Source of the DNA: Mesorhizobium_K quangtriensis
Lineage (GTDB): Bacteria > Pseudomonadota > Alphaproteobacteria > Rhizobiales > Rhizobiaceae
DNA: 64,000 nt
Reading direction: 5' to 3'
Assembly: GCF_040081925.1 (NCBI RefSeq)
Contig: NZ_JBEBMF010000001.1
Span: 1,364,001-1,428,000 of the forward strand
Shown in pieces: positions 52,140-60,065 of this stretch; the stretch's first letter is position 1; the number at the start of each line of letters is the position of its first letter. The notes below the pieces were generated by a model that was given only the letters and a program-made list of their open reading frames with translations, did not search any database and was not told the DNA's origin. The position numbers and the translations under genes are program-made.

Positions 52140-52273
52140 CAGCTGCGCGACAAGACGCCGTTTGGTAATTTTCGGCCGGATTCTGACATAAAAGGTGCAA
52201 TCTCTGACCGCTTGAAGCCGTCATGGGCCTGTGCGATAGGCATCTGCGCCAAATCGAGCACGGAGACTCGCAT

Positions 52274-53092
52274 ATGACGGTTGGTCAGGGCCTGATGGCC
52301 GGCAAGAAGGGCCTGATTCTCGGTGTGGCCAACAACCGCTCGATCGCCTGGGGCATCGCCAAGGCTTGCGCACAGCACGGAGCGGAACTGGCCTTCACCT
52401 ACCAGGGCGATGCGCTGAAGAAGCGCGTCGAGCCGTTGGCCGCCGAGATCGGCGCGACGGTCGCCGGCCATTGCGACGTCACCGACATGGCCAGCATCGA
52501 TGCCGTTTTCGAAGGGCTGGAAAAGAAGTGGGGCAAGCTCGACTTCCTCGTCCACGCCATCGGTTTTTCCGACAAGGAGGAACTGACCGGGCGCTATGTC
52601 GACACCAGCCACGCCAACTTCCTGCGCACAATGGATATTTCCGTCTATTCCTTCACGGCGGTCGCCAAGCGCGCCGAGCGGCTGATGACGGACGGCGGTT
52701 CCTTGCTGACGATGACCTATTACGGCGCCGAGAAGGTGATGCCCAACTACAATGTCATGGGCGTCGCCAAGGCCGCCCTGGAGGCCAGCGTCAAGTATCT
52801 GGCGGTCGATCTCGGCCCGAAGAACATCCGTGTCAACGCCATCTCCGCCGGCCCGATCAAGACGCTTGCGGCATCCGGCATCGATGATTTCCGCTACATC
52901 CTCAAGTGGAACGAATACAACGCCCCGATGCGGCGCACGGTAACGATCGAGGAGGTCGGCGACGCCGGTTTCTATTTCCTGTCGGACCTGTCGCGCGCCG
53001 TCACCGGCGAGGTGCATCATGTCGATTCCGGCTACCATGTCGTCGGCATGAAGGCCGTTGATGCCCCCGATATTTCGACCGTCAAGGATTGA
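52274..53092 (+). CDS. fabI: Enoyl-[acyl-carrier-protein] reductase (NADH)
   Basis: FabI reduces the double bond in the last step of fatty acid elongation and is the triclosan target. The 272-residue short-chain reductase shows LILGVANNRSIAWGIAKA at the NADH site. The catalytic Tyr-x6-Lys lies in NYNVMGVAKAALEAS, preceded by TYYGAEKV. The C-terminal HVDSGYHVVGM is typical. The ATG at 52274 has GGAGA upstream. Its stop lies about 30 bases before a histidine phosphatase gene. Confidence 0.96.
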   Translation: MTVGQGLMAGKKGLILGVANNRSIAWGIAKACAQHGAELAFTYQGDALKKRVEPLAAEIGATVAGHCDVTDMASIDAVFEGLEKKWGKLDFLVHAIGFSDKEELTGRYVDTSHANFLRTMDISVYSFTAVAKRAERLMTDGGSLLTMTYYGAEKVMPNYNVMGVAKAALEASVKYLAVDLGPKNIRVNAISAGPIKTLAASGIDDFRYILKWNEYNAPMRRTVTIEEVGDAGFYFLSDLSRAVTGEVHHVDSGYHVVGMKAVDAPDISTVKD

Positions 53093-53121
53093 GCCGCGGT
53101 CGGTCGGGGGAGACGCCCGGC

Positions 53122-53703
53122 ATGCCGCCGCTCTGTTATTTCGTCAGGCACGGGCAGACCGGCTGGAACGCTGAATTGCGTCTGCAGGGGCAGGCCGACA
53201 CCGACATCACCGAACTTGGCCGCCGACAGGCGGCACGCAATGGTCAGTGTCTCGCTGGGCTTGTCGAGGATCCAGCCGCCTTCGATTTCGTCGCAAGCCC
53301 GCTGAAACGCACCCGCGAAACCATGGAGATCGTGCGTACGGAGATGGGCCTGCCCGAGCGTGGCTACCGTGTCGACAGCCGTCTCATGGAAGTCCATTTC
53401 GGCGACTGGCAGGGCTACACCTACGCCGAACTGGAAGCGATGCGGCCGGGGTCCACGGCGGCGCGTCTCTCCGACAAATGGGGCTTCGTCGCGCCGGGCG
53501 GCGAGAGCTACCAGATGCTGCTCGACCGCGTGCGGCCGTGGTTCGAGACGCTCGACCGCCAGACCGTCTGCGTCACCCATGGCGGCGTCATCCGCACGCT
53601 CTTCAAGCTGGTGGAAGACAAGCCCGTCGCCGATGTCGCCGCGATGGACGTGCCGCAGGATCGCGTCCTGCGGTTAAGCGATGCCGGGTTGGAGTGGCTT
53701 TAG
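53122..53703 (+). CDS. Histidine phosphatase family protein
   Basis: A 193-residue phosphoglycerate-mutase-like phosphatase. The catalytic histidine is in CYFVRHGQTGWN (residue 10), and the second conserved parts are SPLKRTRETMEI and CVTHGGVIRTLF. Such proteins dephosphorylate sugars, nucleotides or proteins, and the substrate is not predictable. The ATG at 53122 follows a GGGGGAG stretch. It is downstream of fabI and may share its transcript. Confidence 0.88.
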   Translation: MPPLCYFVRHGQTGWNAELRLQGQADTDITELGRRQAARNGQCLAGLVEDPAAFDFVASPLKRTRETMEIVRTEMGLPERGYRVDSRLMEVHFGDWQGYTYAELEAMRPGSTAARLSDKWGFVAPGGESYQMLLDRVRPWFETLDRQTVCVTHGGVIRTLFKLVEDKPVADVAAMDVPQDRVLRLSDAGLEWL

Positions 53704-53756
53704 GCCCCTAACAGTTGCAGCTTTTCGAACAAGGCTACGCCAAAAAGACACTGAGC

Positions 53757-54008
53757 CTACTCCGAGAGCTCCATGTCGGTGATCATGTTCTGGTCGTTGA
53801 CGGTGTCGTAGGCGATCAGCGCATGCATGCCTTCCTGGATGGCGTCGACATCGAATTCGCCCGGCAGCTTGTACGATTTGCCGTTGTCCAGCGTGATGGT
53901 CAGGTTGTCACGATCGACGGAGCTGATCTTGCCCTCGGCTTCCGCTGCGAAAGCGGCCGTGGAGAATGTCAGGGCAGCGGCAAGGGCGCCGGCAAAAAGG
54001 CTACGCAT
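53757..54008 (-). CDS. DUF1344 exported protein
   Basis: An 83-residue protein with a signal peptide (MRSLFAGALAAALTFSTAAFA) and a small beta-rich mature domain (GKISSVDRDNLTITLDNGKS, ending MITDMELSE). It matches the DUF1344 family, common in Rhizobiales and of unknown function. The ATG at 54008 has AGAGG upstream. It converges with the histidine phosphatase gene. Confidence 0.85.
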   Translation of the reverse strand: MRSLFAGALAAALTFSTAAFAAEAEGKISSVDRDNLTITLDNGKSYKLPGEFDVDAIQEGMHALIAYDTVNDQNMITDMELSE

Positions 54009-54311
54009 GATCGACCTCTCGTTATTTTTTGCTTTCGTGCGGGACGGGCGATGTCCGGCGCGAAGCAGAGCAGAAACATCGGGAATGTGTCAAAAGTGGA
54101 GCCCGGTTTTGCACCACCTTATTTTTCCGGCTCCCTTGGACATGGCGAAACGCTAGCTCCGCTATGTATCGGTTCGGTGACGCGCGGGCGCAGATCGCGG
54201 ACAGTGCGTAACCTGCCCGGTGCCACACGCTCGTTTGACCACCGCCAAAAAGGCCAATAGAAGGCAGCCGACGCCGGTTTCCTCGGCGGTAAGCAGCCGG
54301 TCGGGACGTTC
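54009..54311. other. Intergenic region upstream of aroC and the DUF1344 gene
   Basis: About 300 bases between divergent genes. No coding region is supported. A TTGGAC...TATGTA pair near 54135-54172 has too long a spacer to call a promoter. It presumably carries promoters for both neighbours. Confidence 0.45.
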
Positions 54312-55409
54312 ATGTCGCACAACACCTTCGGGCACCTTTTCCGGGTCACCACCTGGGGCGAAAGCCACGGGCCGGCGCTCGGCTGCGTGGTCGATGGCTG
54401 CCCGCCCGGCATCCGCTTCACCCGCGACGACGTGCAGCGCGAGCTCGACCGCCGTCGGCCCGGCCAGTCGCGCTTCGTCACCCAGCGGCGCGAGCCGGAT
54501 GAGGTGAAGATTCTTTCGGGCGTGCTGGAGGAGGATGGCGCTCTTGTCACCACCGGCACGCCGATCTCCATGCTGATCGAGAATGTCGACCAGCGCTCCA
54601 AGGATTATGGCGACATCGCAAAGCAGTACCGCCCCGGCCACGCCGACTACGCCTATGAGGCGAAATACGGCATCCGCGACCATCGCGGTGGCGGCCGTTC
54701 GTCCGCGCGCGAAACCGCCGCGCGCGTGGCCGCAGGAGCCATCGCCCGCAGGATCGTACCCGGCATGCAGGTGCGCGGTGCGCTCGTCTCCATGGGCGAA
54801 AAGTCCATCGACCGTGCCAACTGGAACTGGAATTTCGTCGGCGATGCCGAAAACCCCTTCTTCACGCCCGATCCCGCTTCCGTGCCTGTGTTCGCAGAAT
54901 ACCTCGATGGCATCCGCAAGGCCGGCTCATCTGTTGGAGCGATAATCGAGATCGTCGCCGAGGGCGTGCCGGCCGGGTTGGGCGCGCCCATCTACGCCAA
55001 GCTCGACCAGGACATCGCGTCGGGCCTGATGTCGATCAACGCCGTCAAGGGTGTCGAGATCGGCAACGGCTTCGAGGCCGCGCGCATCACGGGCGAACAA
55101 AATGCGGACGAGATGCGCATGGGTAACGACGGCAGGCCTGTGTTTCTCTCGAACAATGCAGGCGGCATTCTCGGCGGCATCTCGACCGGGCAGGACATCG
55201 TCGCGCGCTTCGCCGTCAAGCCGACCTCATCGATCCTCACCCCGCGCCGCTCTATCGATCGCGACGGCAACGACGTCGACGTGATGACCAAGGGCCGCCA
55301 CGACCCCTGCGTCGGCATCCGCGCCGTGCCGATCGGCGAGGCGATGGTTGCCTGTGTGATTGCCGATCATTACCTGCGGCACCGGGGACAAACCGGAAAG
55401 AGCGAATAG
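54312..55409 (+). CDS. aroC: Chorismate synthase
   Basis: AroC converts EPSP to chorismate with reduced FMN in the shikimate pathway. The 365-residue product has the three family signatures: GHLFRVTTWGESHGPALGCV, YGIRDHRGGGRSSARETAAR and RHDPCVGIRAVPIGEAM. The catalytic histidines fall in these blocks. The ATG at 54312 is followed by the expected MSHNTFG. Its stop is embedded in a tandem/inverted repeat that occupies the gap before ribB. Confidence 0.96.
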   Translation: MSHNTFGHLFRVTTWGESHGPALGCVVDGCPPGIRFTRDDVQRELDRRRPGQSRFVTQRREPDEVKILSGVLEEDGALVTTGTPISMLIENVDQRSKDYGDIAKQYRPGHADYAYEAKYGIRDHRGGGRSSARETAARVAAGAIARRIVPGMQVRGALVSMGEKSIDRANWNWNFVGDAENPFFTPDPASVPVFAEYLDGIRKAGSSVGAIIEIVAEGVPAGLGAPIYAKLDQDIASGLMSINAVKGVEIGNGFEAARITGEQNADEMRMGNDGRPVFLSNNAGGILGGISTGQDIVARFAVKPTSSILTPRRSIDRDGNDVDVMTKGRHDPCVGIRAVPIGEAMVACVIADHYLRHRGQTGKSE

Positions 55410-55489
55410 TGAGTAGCGAATAGTGAGTTGGTGAGCAGTCGAGAGTGATCTGAAATCTTCCCTATTCGCTACTCACTATTCCCTACTCA
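55401..55489. repeat. Compound tandem and inverted repeat between aroC and ribB
   Basis: Two exact 14-base units, AGCGAATAGTGAGT, lie in tandem at 55401-55428. Two 14-base units on the other strand lie at 55462-55475 and 55476-55489, differing by one base. The left 20 bases at 55404-55423 and the right 20 bases at 55462-55481 are perfect inverted copies with a 38-base loop. The aroC stop codon is inside the left arm. Confidence 0.9.
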
Positions 55490-55512
55490 CTTGCGAGCAG
55501 AGCGAGCGTTGA

Positions 55513-56610
55513 ATGCCCTACGACCAGAAAAAAATCGTTGAAGCCCTGCGCGCCTTTGAGCGTGGCGAAATCGTCGTCGTCATGGATGACGACGGACGCG
55601 AGAACGAAGGCGACCTCATCGTCGCTGCCGTCCATTGCACGCCGGAGAAGATGGCCTTCATCGTGCGCCACACGTCGGGCATCGTCTGCACGCCGATGAC
55701 GCGCGAGGGCGCCAAGCGCCTCAGCCTCGGCGCGATGGTCGCGGACAATGATTCCGCCCACACCACCGCCTTCACGGTCAGCGTCGATTTCAAGCACGGT
55801 ACCACCACCGGCATCTCCGCCGACGACCGCACGCTGACCGTCCGCAACCTCGCCAACGGCAATGTCGGCGCGTCGGATTTCACACGCCCCGGCCACATTT
55901 TCCCACTGATCGCGCGCGAGGGCGGCGTGCTCATGCGCTCTGGCCACACGGAAGCCGCCGTAGACCTTTGCAAGCTCGCCAACCTGCCCCCGGTTGGCGT
56001 GATCTGCGAACTGGTCAACGATGACGGCACGGTCAAGCGCGGCCCGCAGGTCACCGCGTTCGCCGAGGAGCATGGCCTCAAGCAGGTCTCGGTCGCCGAT
56101 CTCATCGCCTACCGCCAGCGCAAGGAGACGCTGATCGAGCGCGTCGAGACCTTCGACGTCGAAACGCCCGGCGGCAAGGCCATTGCCCACGCCTACACGC
56201 TGCCGTGGGACCCCATGCAGCATCTCGCGGTCGTCTTTGGCGATATCCGCGATGGCGAGGATGTGCCGGTGCGCCTCCACCCGGAGGAAATCGTGCGCGA
56301 TGTCTTCGGCACGAACCACCGTCTCGACGGCATCATGAAGACGATGGGCGATAACAGGCGAGGCGTCATCGTCTATCTGCGCGAAGGCTCGGTCGGCGTC
56401 GGCCATCGCGACCGCAACCGGCCCGCCCAGAGCTCCGAGAGCCATGACGAGGCTCGCCGCCGCGAGAACGAGTGGCGCGAAATCGGCCTCGGCGCGCAGA
56501 TATTGAAGGATCTCGGCATCTCGTCGATCAAGCTGCTGGCCTCGCGCGAGCGTCACTATGTCGGCCTCGAAGGCTTCGGCATCAGGATCGCCAGCACCGA
56601 GATCATCTGA
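55513..56610 (+). CDS. ribB: 3,4-dihydroxy-2-butanone 4-phosphate synthase with degenerate GTP cyclohydrolase II domain
   Basis: The first about 205 residues are a complete RibB domain, with MDDDGRENEGDLIVAA and VRHTSGIVCTPM and HTEAAVDLCKLANLPP. This enzyme makes the four-carbon unit of riboflavin from ribulose 5-phosphate. The C-terminal 150 residues resemble GTP cyclohydrolase II (RibA) but lack its zinc-binding cysteines: VRLHPEEIVRDVFGTNHR stands where HSECLTGD...RCDCG is expected. This matches RibBX-type fusions, so GTP cyclohydrolase II activity is unlikely here. The ATG at 55513 lies after the repeat. Confidence 0.93.
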   Translation: MPYDQKKIVEALRAFERGEIVVVMDDDGRENEGDLIVAAVHCTPEKMAFIVRHTSGIVCTPMTREGAKRLSLGAMVADNDSAHTTAFTVSVDFKHGTTTGISADDRTLTVRNLANGNVGASDFTRPGHIFPLIAREGGVLMRSGHTEAAVDLCKLANLPPVGVICELVNDDGTVKRGPQVTAFAEEHGLKQVSVADLIAYRQRKETLIERVETFDVETPGGKAIAHAYTLPWDPMQHLAVVFGDIRDGEDVPVRLHPEEIVRDVFGTNHRLDGIMKTMGDNRRGVIVYLREGSVGVGHRDRNRPAQSSESHDEARRRENEWREIGLGAQILKDLGISSIKLLASRERHYVGLEGFGIRIASTEII

Positions 56611-56626
56611 CGTTGAGGGGGAATTC

Positions 56627-57694
56627 TTGAGCGCTGCATCAAAGAAACTGCGCATCGCCGTGCTGTTCGGTGGGCGGTCCTCGGAGCACGACGTCTCGGT
56701 TATGTCAGGCACCAACGTCATGCGCGCGCTCGACCCGGCAAAATACGATTCGGTTCCCGTCTTCGTCACCCGCGAAGGGCGCTGGCTGGCAAGCAACTTT
56801 GATGGACGCGATCTTACGAAGCCGTCCGACGGGGACGAACTGGTGCTGGTGCCCGGCGGCGACGGGCGTCTGCTCATGCTGCAGGCTGGCGGCGCAGTGC
56901 GCGAACTGCCCAGGATCGAAGCGCTGTTTCCCGTGCTGCACGGCCTGCATGGAGAAGACGGATCGGTCCAAGGTCTGGCGCGGGTCGCTGGCGTGCCGCT
57001 TGTCGGTTGCGATATCCTCGGTTCGGCGACAGCGCTCGACAAGGACATCGCCAAGCATCTCCTGAAGGAGGCCGGCGTGCCGGTCGCCCGTTCGCTGACG
57101 ATCCGCCAGGACGCGCCGCCCTCTTTCGCCGAACTCGAGGCCGCGCTCGGCCTGCCGATCTTCATCAAGCCGGCCCGGCAAGGCTCGTCCGTCGGTGTCA
57201 GCAAGGTCACCGGCGAAGCCGGCTATGCCGAAGCACTTGCCGAGGGCTTCCGCCACGACGCCAAGCTGCTGGCCGAGGAATTCATCGATGGCCGCGAGAT
57301 CGAACTGGCGGTGCTCGAGAATCCGGACGGCAGCCTGTTCGTATCGCGCCCCGGCGAGATCGCTCCAGCCGCAAGCCACGGCTTCTATACCTACGACGCC
57401 AAGTACATCGACGCCGATGGAGCAGCGCTGAAGGTTCCTGCCGAACTGCCCGCCGAAGTCGAGGAAGCTCTCCGCGAAACCGCCGCGAAGGCCTTCTGCG
57501 CGGTTGGCTGTGATGCCATGGCCCGCGTCGATTTCTTCGTCATGCGCGACATGCGTTTCGTGCTCAACGAACTGAACACTATCCCCGGTTTCACCAACAT
57601 CTCCATGTACCCGAAGGCGATGGAGGCCAGTGGCGTCAGCTACCCGGAGATCATCGACCGCCTCGTCGCGCATGGTCTGGCGCGTGGAGCCTGA
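56627..57694 (+). CDS. ddl: D-alanine--D-alanine ligase
   Basis: Ddl makes the D-Ala-D-Ala dipeptide for peptidoglycan. The 355-residue ATP-grasp enzyme shows IAVLFGGRSSEHDVSVMSG, VLHGLHGEDGSVQG, FIKPARQGSSVGVSKV and the C-terminal LNELNTIPGFTNISMYP. The start is a TTG at 56627 with AGGGGG upstream. The ATG further left lies inside ribB. It sits apart from the main cell-wall gene cluster, 16 bases after ribB. Confidence 0.95.
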   Translation: MSAASKKLRIAVLFGGRSSEHDVSVMSGTNVMRALDPAKYDSVPVFVTREGRWLASNFDGRDLTKPSDGDELVLVPGGDGRLLMLQAGGAVRELPRIEALFPVLHGLHGEDGSVQGLARVAGVPLVGCDILGSATALDKDIAKHLLKEAGVPVARSLTIRQDAPPSFAELEAALGLPIFIKPARQGSSVGVSKVTGEAGYAEALAEGFRHDAKLLAEEFIDGREIELAVLENPDGSLFVSRPGEIAPAASHGFYTYDAKYIDADGAALKVPAELPAEVEEALRETAAKAFCAVGCDAMARVDFFVMRDMRFVLNELNTIPGFTNISMYPKAMEASGVSYPEIIDRLVAHGLARGA

Positions 57695-57766
57695 ACAGGG
57701 CCGATTGGTCCGGTAAGGCTCCAGTAGGCTATACTTCCCCAACGGCACTCGGGGGCGATTCGGTCA

Positions 57767-58744
57767 ATGTGGGATTTCGAGATCGGCAGGACGCTGGGCA
57801 TCGTCATCCGTACCTGGCCCTTCGTCATCCTGCGCATCATCGTCTATTTCGGCATCACGATCGCCTACATCGTCGCGACTGGCACCGGCGCCGGGGTGGG
57901 CTACGGCGTCGGCCATATCTTTGACGACGGCGGCCCGCTCAGCTTTTCGGTCTGGGGCGGCATTTTCGGCTTCGGCCTCGTCTCCATGCTGCTGTTCTGG
58001 TTGCGCGAATACATCCTGTATATGGTCAAGGCCGGCCACATCGCCGTCATGGTGCAACTGATCGACGGCCATGACGTTCCCGGCGGCCAGAGCCAGATCG
58101 GCTATGCTCAAGCCGTTGTGCGCGAGCGCTTTGTCGAGGCCAACGTGCTCTTCGTGCTTGATCAGCTCATCAAGGGCGTCGTGCGCGTCATCACCGGGCT
58201 GCTCGGAGGCATGGCCGCCGTCCTGCCGATCCCCGGCCTGCTGGGCATCGTCAAATTCGTCAACACGGTGATCCGCATGTCGCTCACCTATGTCGACGAG
58301 ATCATCCTCGGCTACAACATCCGCGTCGGCAGCACGGCGCCCTTTGAGACCGGCCGCCAGGGCATCGTGCTCTATGCGCAGAACGGCAGGACGATGTTGA
58401 AGAACGCCGTCTGGCTCACCGTCATGACATGGGTGCTCGGCATCGTCATCTTCTTCCTGACGCTCGCTCCCGCAGCCACCATCCTCTACGCCATGCCGGG
58501 CCAGCTTGCCGGCTGGGCTTTCGTGCTCGCCATCGTCTTCGCCTGGGCGTTCATCTCCGCCTTTGTGGAGCCGTTTGTCATCGCCGCGCTGATGCAGGTC
58601 TATTTCCGCGTCATTGAGGGGCAGGTCCCGGACCCCGATTGGGATGCGCGCCTGTCGGAGGCGTCCGCGCAATTCCGCGAGCTGAAGGATAGGGCGCTCG
58701 CCTCGGTCGGCGGGTCCCAGTGGGGCGGCGGGCAGGCTTCCTAA
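57767..58744 (+). CDS. Polytopic membrane protein of unknown function
   Basis: A 325-residue protein with about six hydrophobic segments (for example VILRIIVYFGITIAYIVATG and WGGIFGFGLVSMLLFWL) and a glycine-rich C-terminal tail (SVGGSQWGGGQAS). A soluble stretch near residues 175-205 holds TYVDEIILGYNIRVGS. I do not recognise the family. It is transcribed in the same direction as ddl after a 72-base gap and ahead of the deacetylase-like gene. Confidence 0.75.
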   Translation: MWDFEIGRTLGIVIRTWPFVILRIIVYFGITIAYIVATGTGAGVGYGVGHIFDDGGPLSFSVWGGIFGFGLVSMLLFWLREYILYMVKAGHIAVMVQLIDGHDVPGGQSQIGYAQAVVRERFVEANVLFVLDQLIKGVVRVITGLLGGMAAVLPIPGLLGIVKFVNTVIRMSLTYVDEIILGYNIRVGSTAPFETGRQGIVLYAQNGRTMLKNAVWLTVMTWVLGIVIFFLTLAPAATILYAMPGQLAGWAFVLAIVFAWAFISAFVEPFVIAALMQVYFRVIEGQVPDPDWDARLSEASAQFRELKDRALASVGGSQWGGGQAS

Positions 58745-58812
58745 GCTGTGAACATCGCCCGCACTGGCCCGCAAGCCGTGGAAACGGCGCGCCTGCGGCC
58801 CTATATCGGGGC

Positions 58813-59739
58813 ATGGTCACCCGACTTTACTCCCATCCCATCTATCTGGAGCACCTGACTCCACCCGGTCATCCCGAGCGTCCGGACCGGCTGCGCGCCG
58901 TCGAGCGCGTGCTGGAGGACGAGAAATTTTCTTATCTGGACCGGGTCCAGGCGCCCGAAGGCGATCCCGCGACCATCCTCTACGCCCATCCGCAACCCTT
59001 TGTGGACAAGGTTCGCGCTGCGATCCCGGCCGAGGGCATCCACAAGGTCGATTCCGACACCTCCGTCAGCCCCAGGAGCTGGCAGGCGGCGATCACTGCC
59101 ATTGGCGCGGCCAATGCGGCGGTCGATGATGTGTTTTCCGGAGCGGCGGACAATGTTTTCGTCGCCTCCCGTCCGCCCGGCCATCATGCCGAGAAGACCA
59201 CCGCCATGGGCTTCTGCCTGTTCAACAACGCCGCAATAGCCGCTCGCCACGCGCAGAAGGCGCATGGCGCCGAACGGGTCGCCATCGTCGATTGGGACGT
59301 GCATCACGGCAACGGCACGCAGGACATTTTCTGGGACGATCCGAGCGTACTGTATTGCTCGACTCACCAGATGCCGCTCTATCCCGGCACCGGTGCCTTG
59401 AACGAAACCGGTGTCGGCAACATCGTCAACGCGCCTCTTGCGCCCCGGACCGGCAGCGATATCTTCCGCGAGGCTTTTGGCACTCGCGTTCTGCCTGCCA
59501 TCGAAGACTTCGCGCCCGACCTGATCATCATTTCGGCCGGCTTCGACGCGCACCACCGCGATCCGCTTGCCGAGATCAACCTGGTCGAGGACGATTTCGA
59601 CTGGGCGACGGGGCAGCTTATGGAGAGCGCTTCGCGCCACGCAAACAGCAGGCTCGTCAGCCTGCTCGAAGGCGGCTACGATCTGCACGGTCTGGCCTTT
59701 TCCGTCGCCGCGCATGTCGGCCGCTTGATGAGGGGATGA
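58813..59739 (+). CDS. Histone deacetylase-like (HDAC/AcuC/AphA superfamily) hydrolase
   Basis: A 308-residue zinc hydrolase. Motifs are HLTPPGHPERPDRL, RPPGHHAEKTTAMGFCLFNN with the active-site HH pair, VDWDVHHGNGTQDIFW with metal-binding D and H, SAGFDAHHRDPL, and EGGYDLHG near the end. Bacterial members deacetylate acetylpolyamines, proteins or other amides. The substrate cannot be assigned here. The stop overlaps a possible xseB start (ATGA), so the two are in one transcript. Confidence 0.88.
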   Translation: MVTRLYSHPIYLEHLTPPGHPERPDRLRAVERVLEDEKFSYLDRVQAPEGDPATILYAHPQPFVDKVRAAIPAEGIHKVDSDTSVSPRSWQAAITAIGAANAAVDDVFSGAADNVFVASRPPGHHAEKTTAMGFCLFNNAAIAARHAQKAHGAERVAIVDWDVHHGNGTQDIFWDDPSVLYCSTHQMPLYPGTGALNETGVGNIVNAPLAPRTGSDIFREAFGTRVLPAIEDFAPDLIIISAGFDAHHRDPLAEINLVEDDFDWATGQLMESASRHANSRLVSLLEGGYDLHGLAFSVAAHVGRLMRG

Positions 59740-59741
59740 GC

Positions 59742-59993
59742 ATGTCCGGTGAAGTCAACGAAGATATCAAGGCGCTGAGCTTCGAGAAGGCTCTGGAAGC
59801 ACTGGAGAAGATCGTCGACGATCTCGAACGGGGCGACGTGCCGCTCGACCAGTCGATCCGCATCTACGAACGCGGCGAGGCGCTGAAGGCCCATTGCGAC
59901 CGGCTGCTCAAGGCCGCCGAGGACCGGGTCGAGAAAATCCGCCTCTCGCGTGAGGGCAAGCCAGTCGGAACCGAGCCGCTCGATCCGGAGTAA
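59742..59993 (+). CDS. xseB: Exodeoxyribonuclease VII small subunit
   Basis: An 83-residue helical subunit that combines with XseA to degrade single-stranded DNA. The motif LSFEKALEALEKIVDDLERG followed by PLDQSIRIYERGEALKAHCD is diagnostic. The ATG at 59742 has AGGGG six bases upstream. The ATG at 59736 overlaps the previous stop and lacks spacing. The dxs gene, often its neighbour, begins about 3.7 kb downstream here. Confidence 0.94.
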   Translation: MSGEVNEDIKALSFEKALEALEKIVDDLERGDVPLDQSIRIYERGEALKAHCDRLLKAAEDRVEKIRLSREGKPVGTEPLDPE

Positions 59994-60065
59994 GCGAATC
60001 CGCTTGCTTCCGCACCGTTCCTGCATTCATTCTCGACCGGAGGAATGCTTCAGCAAGGATCGTGA

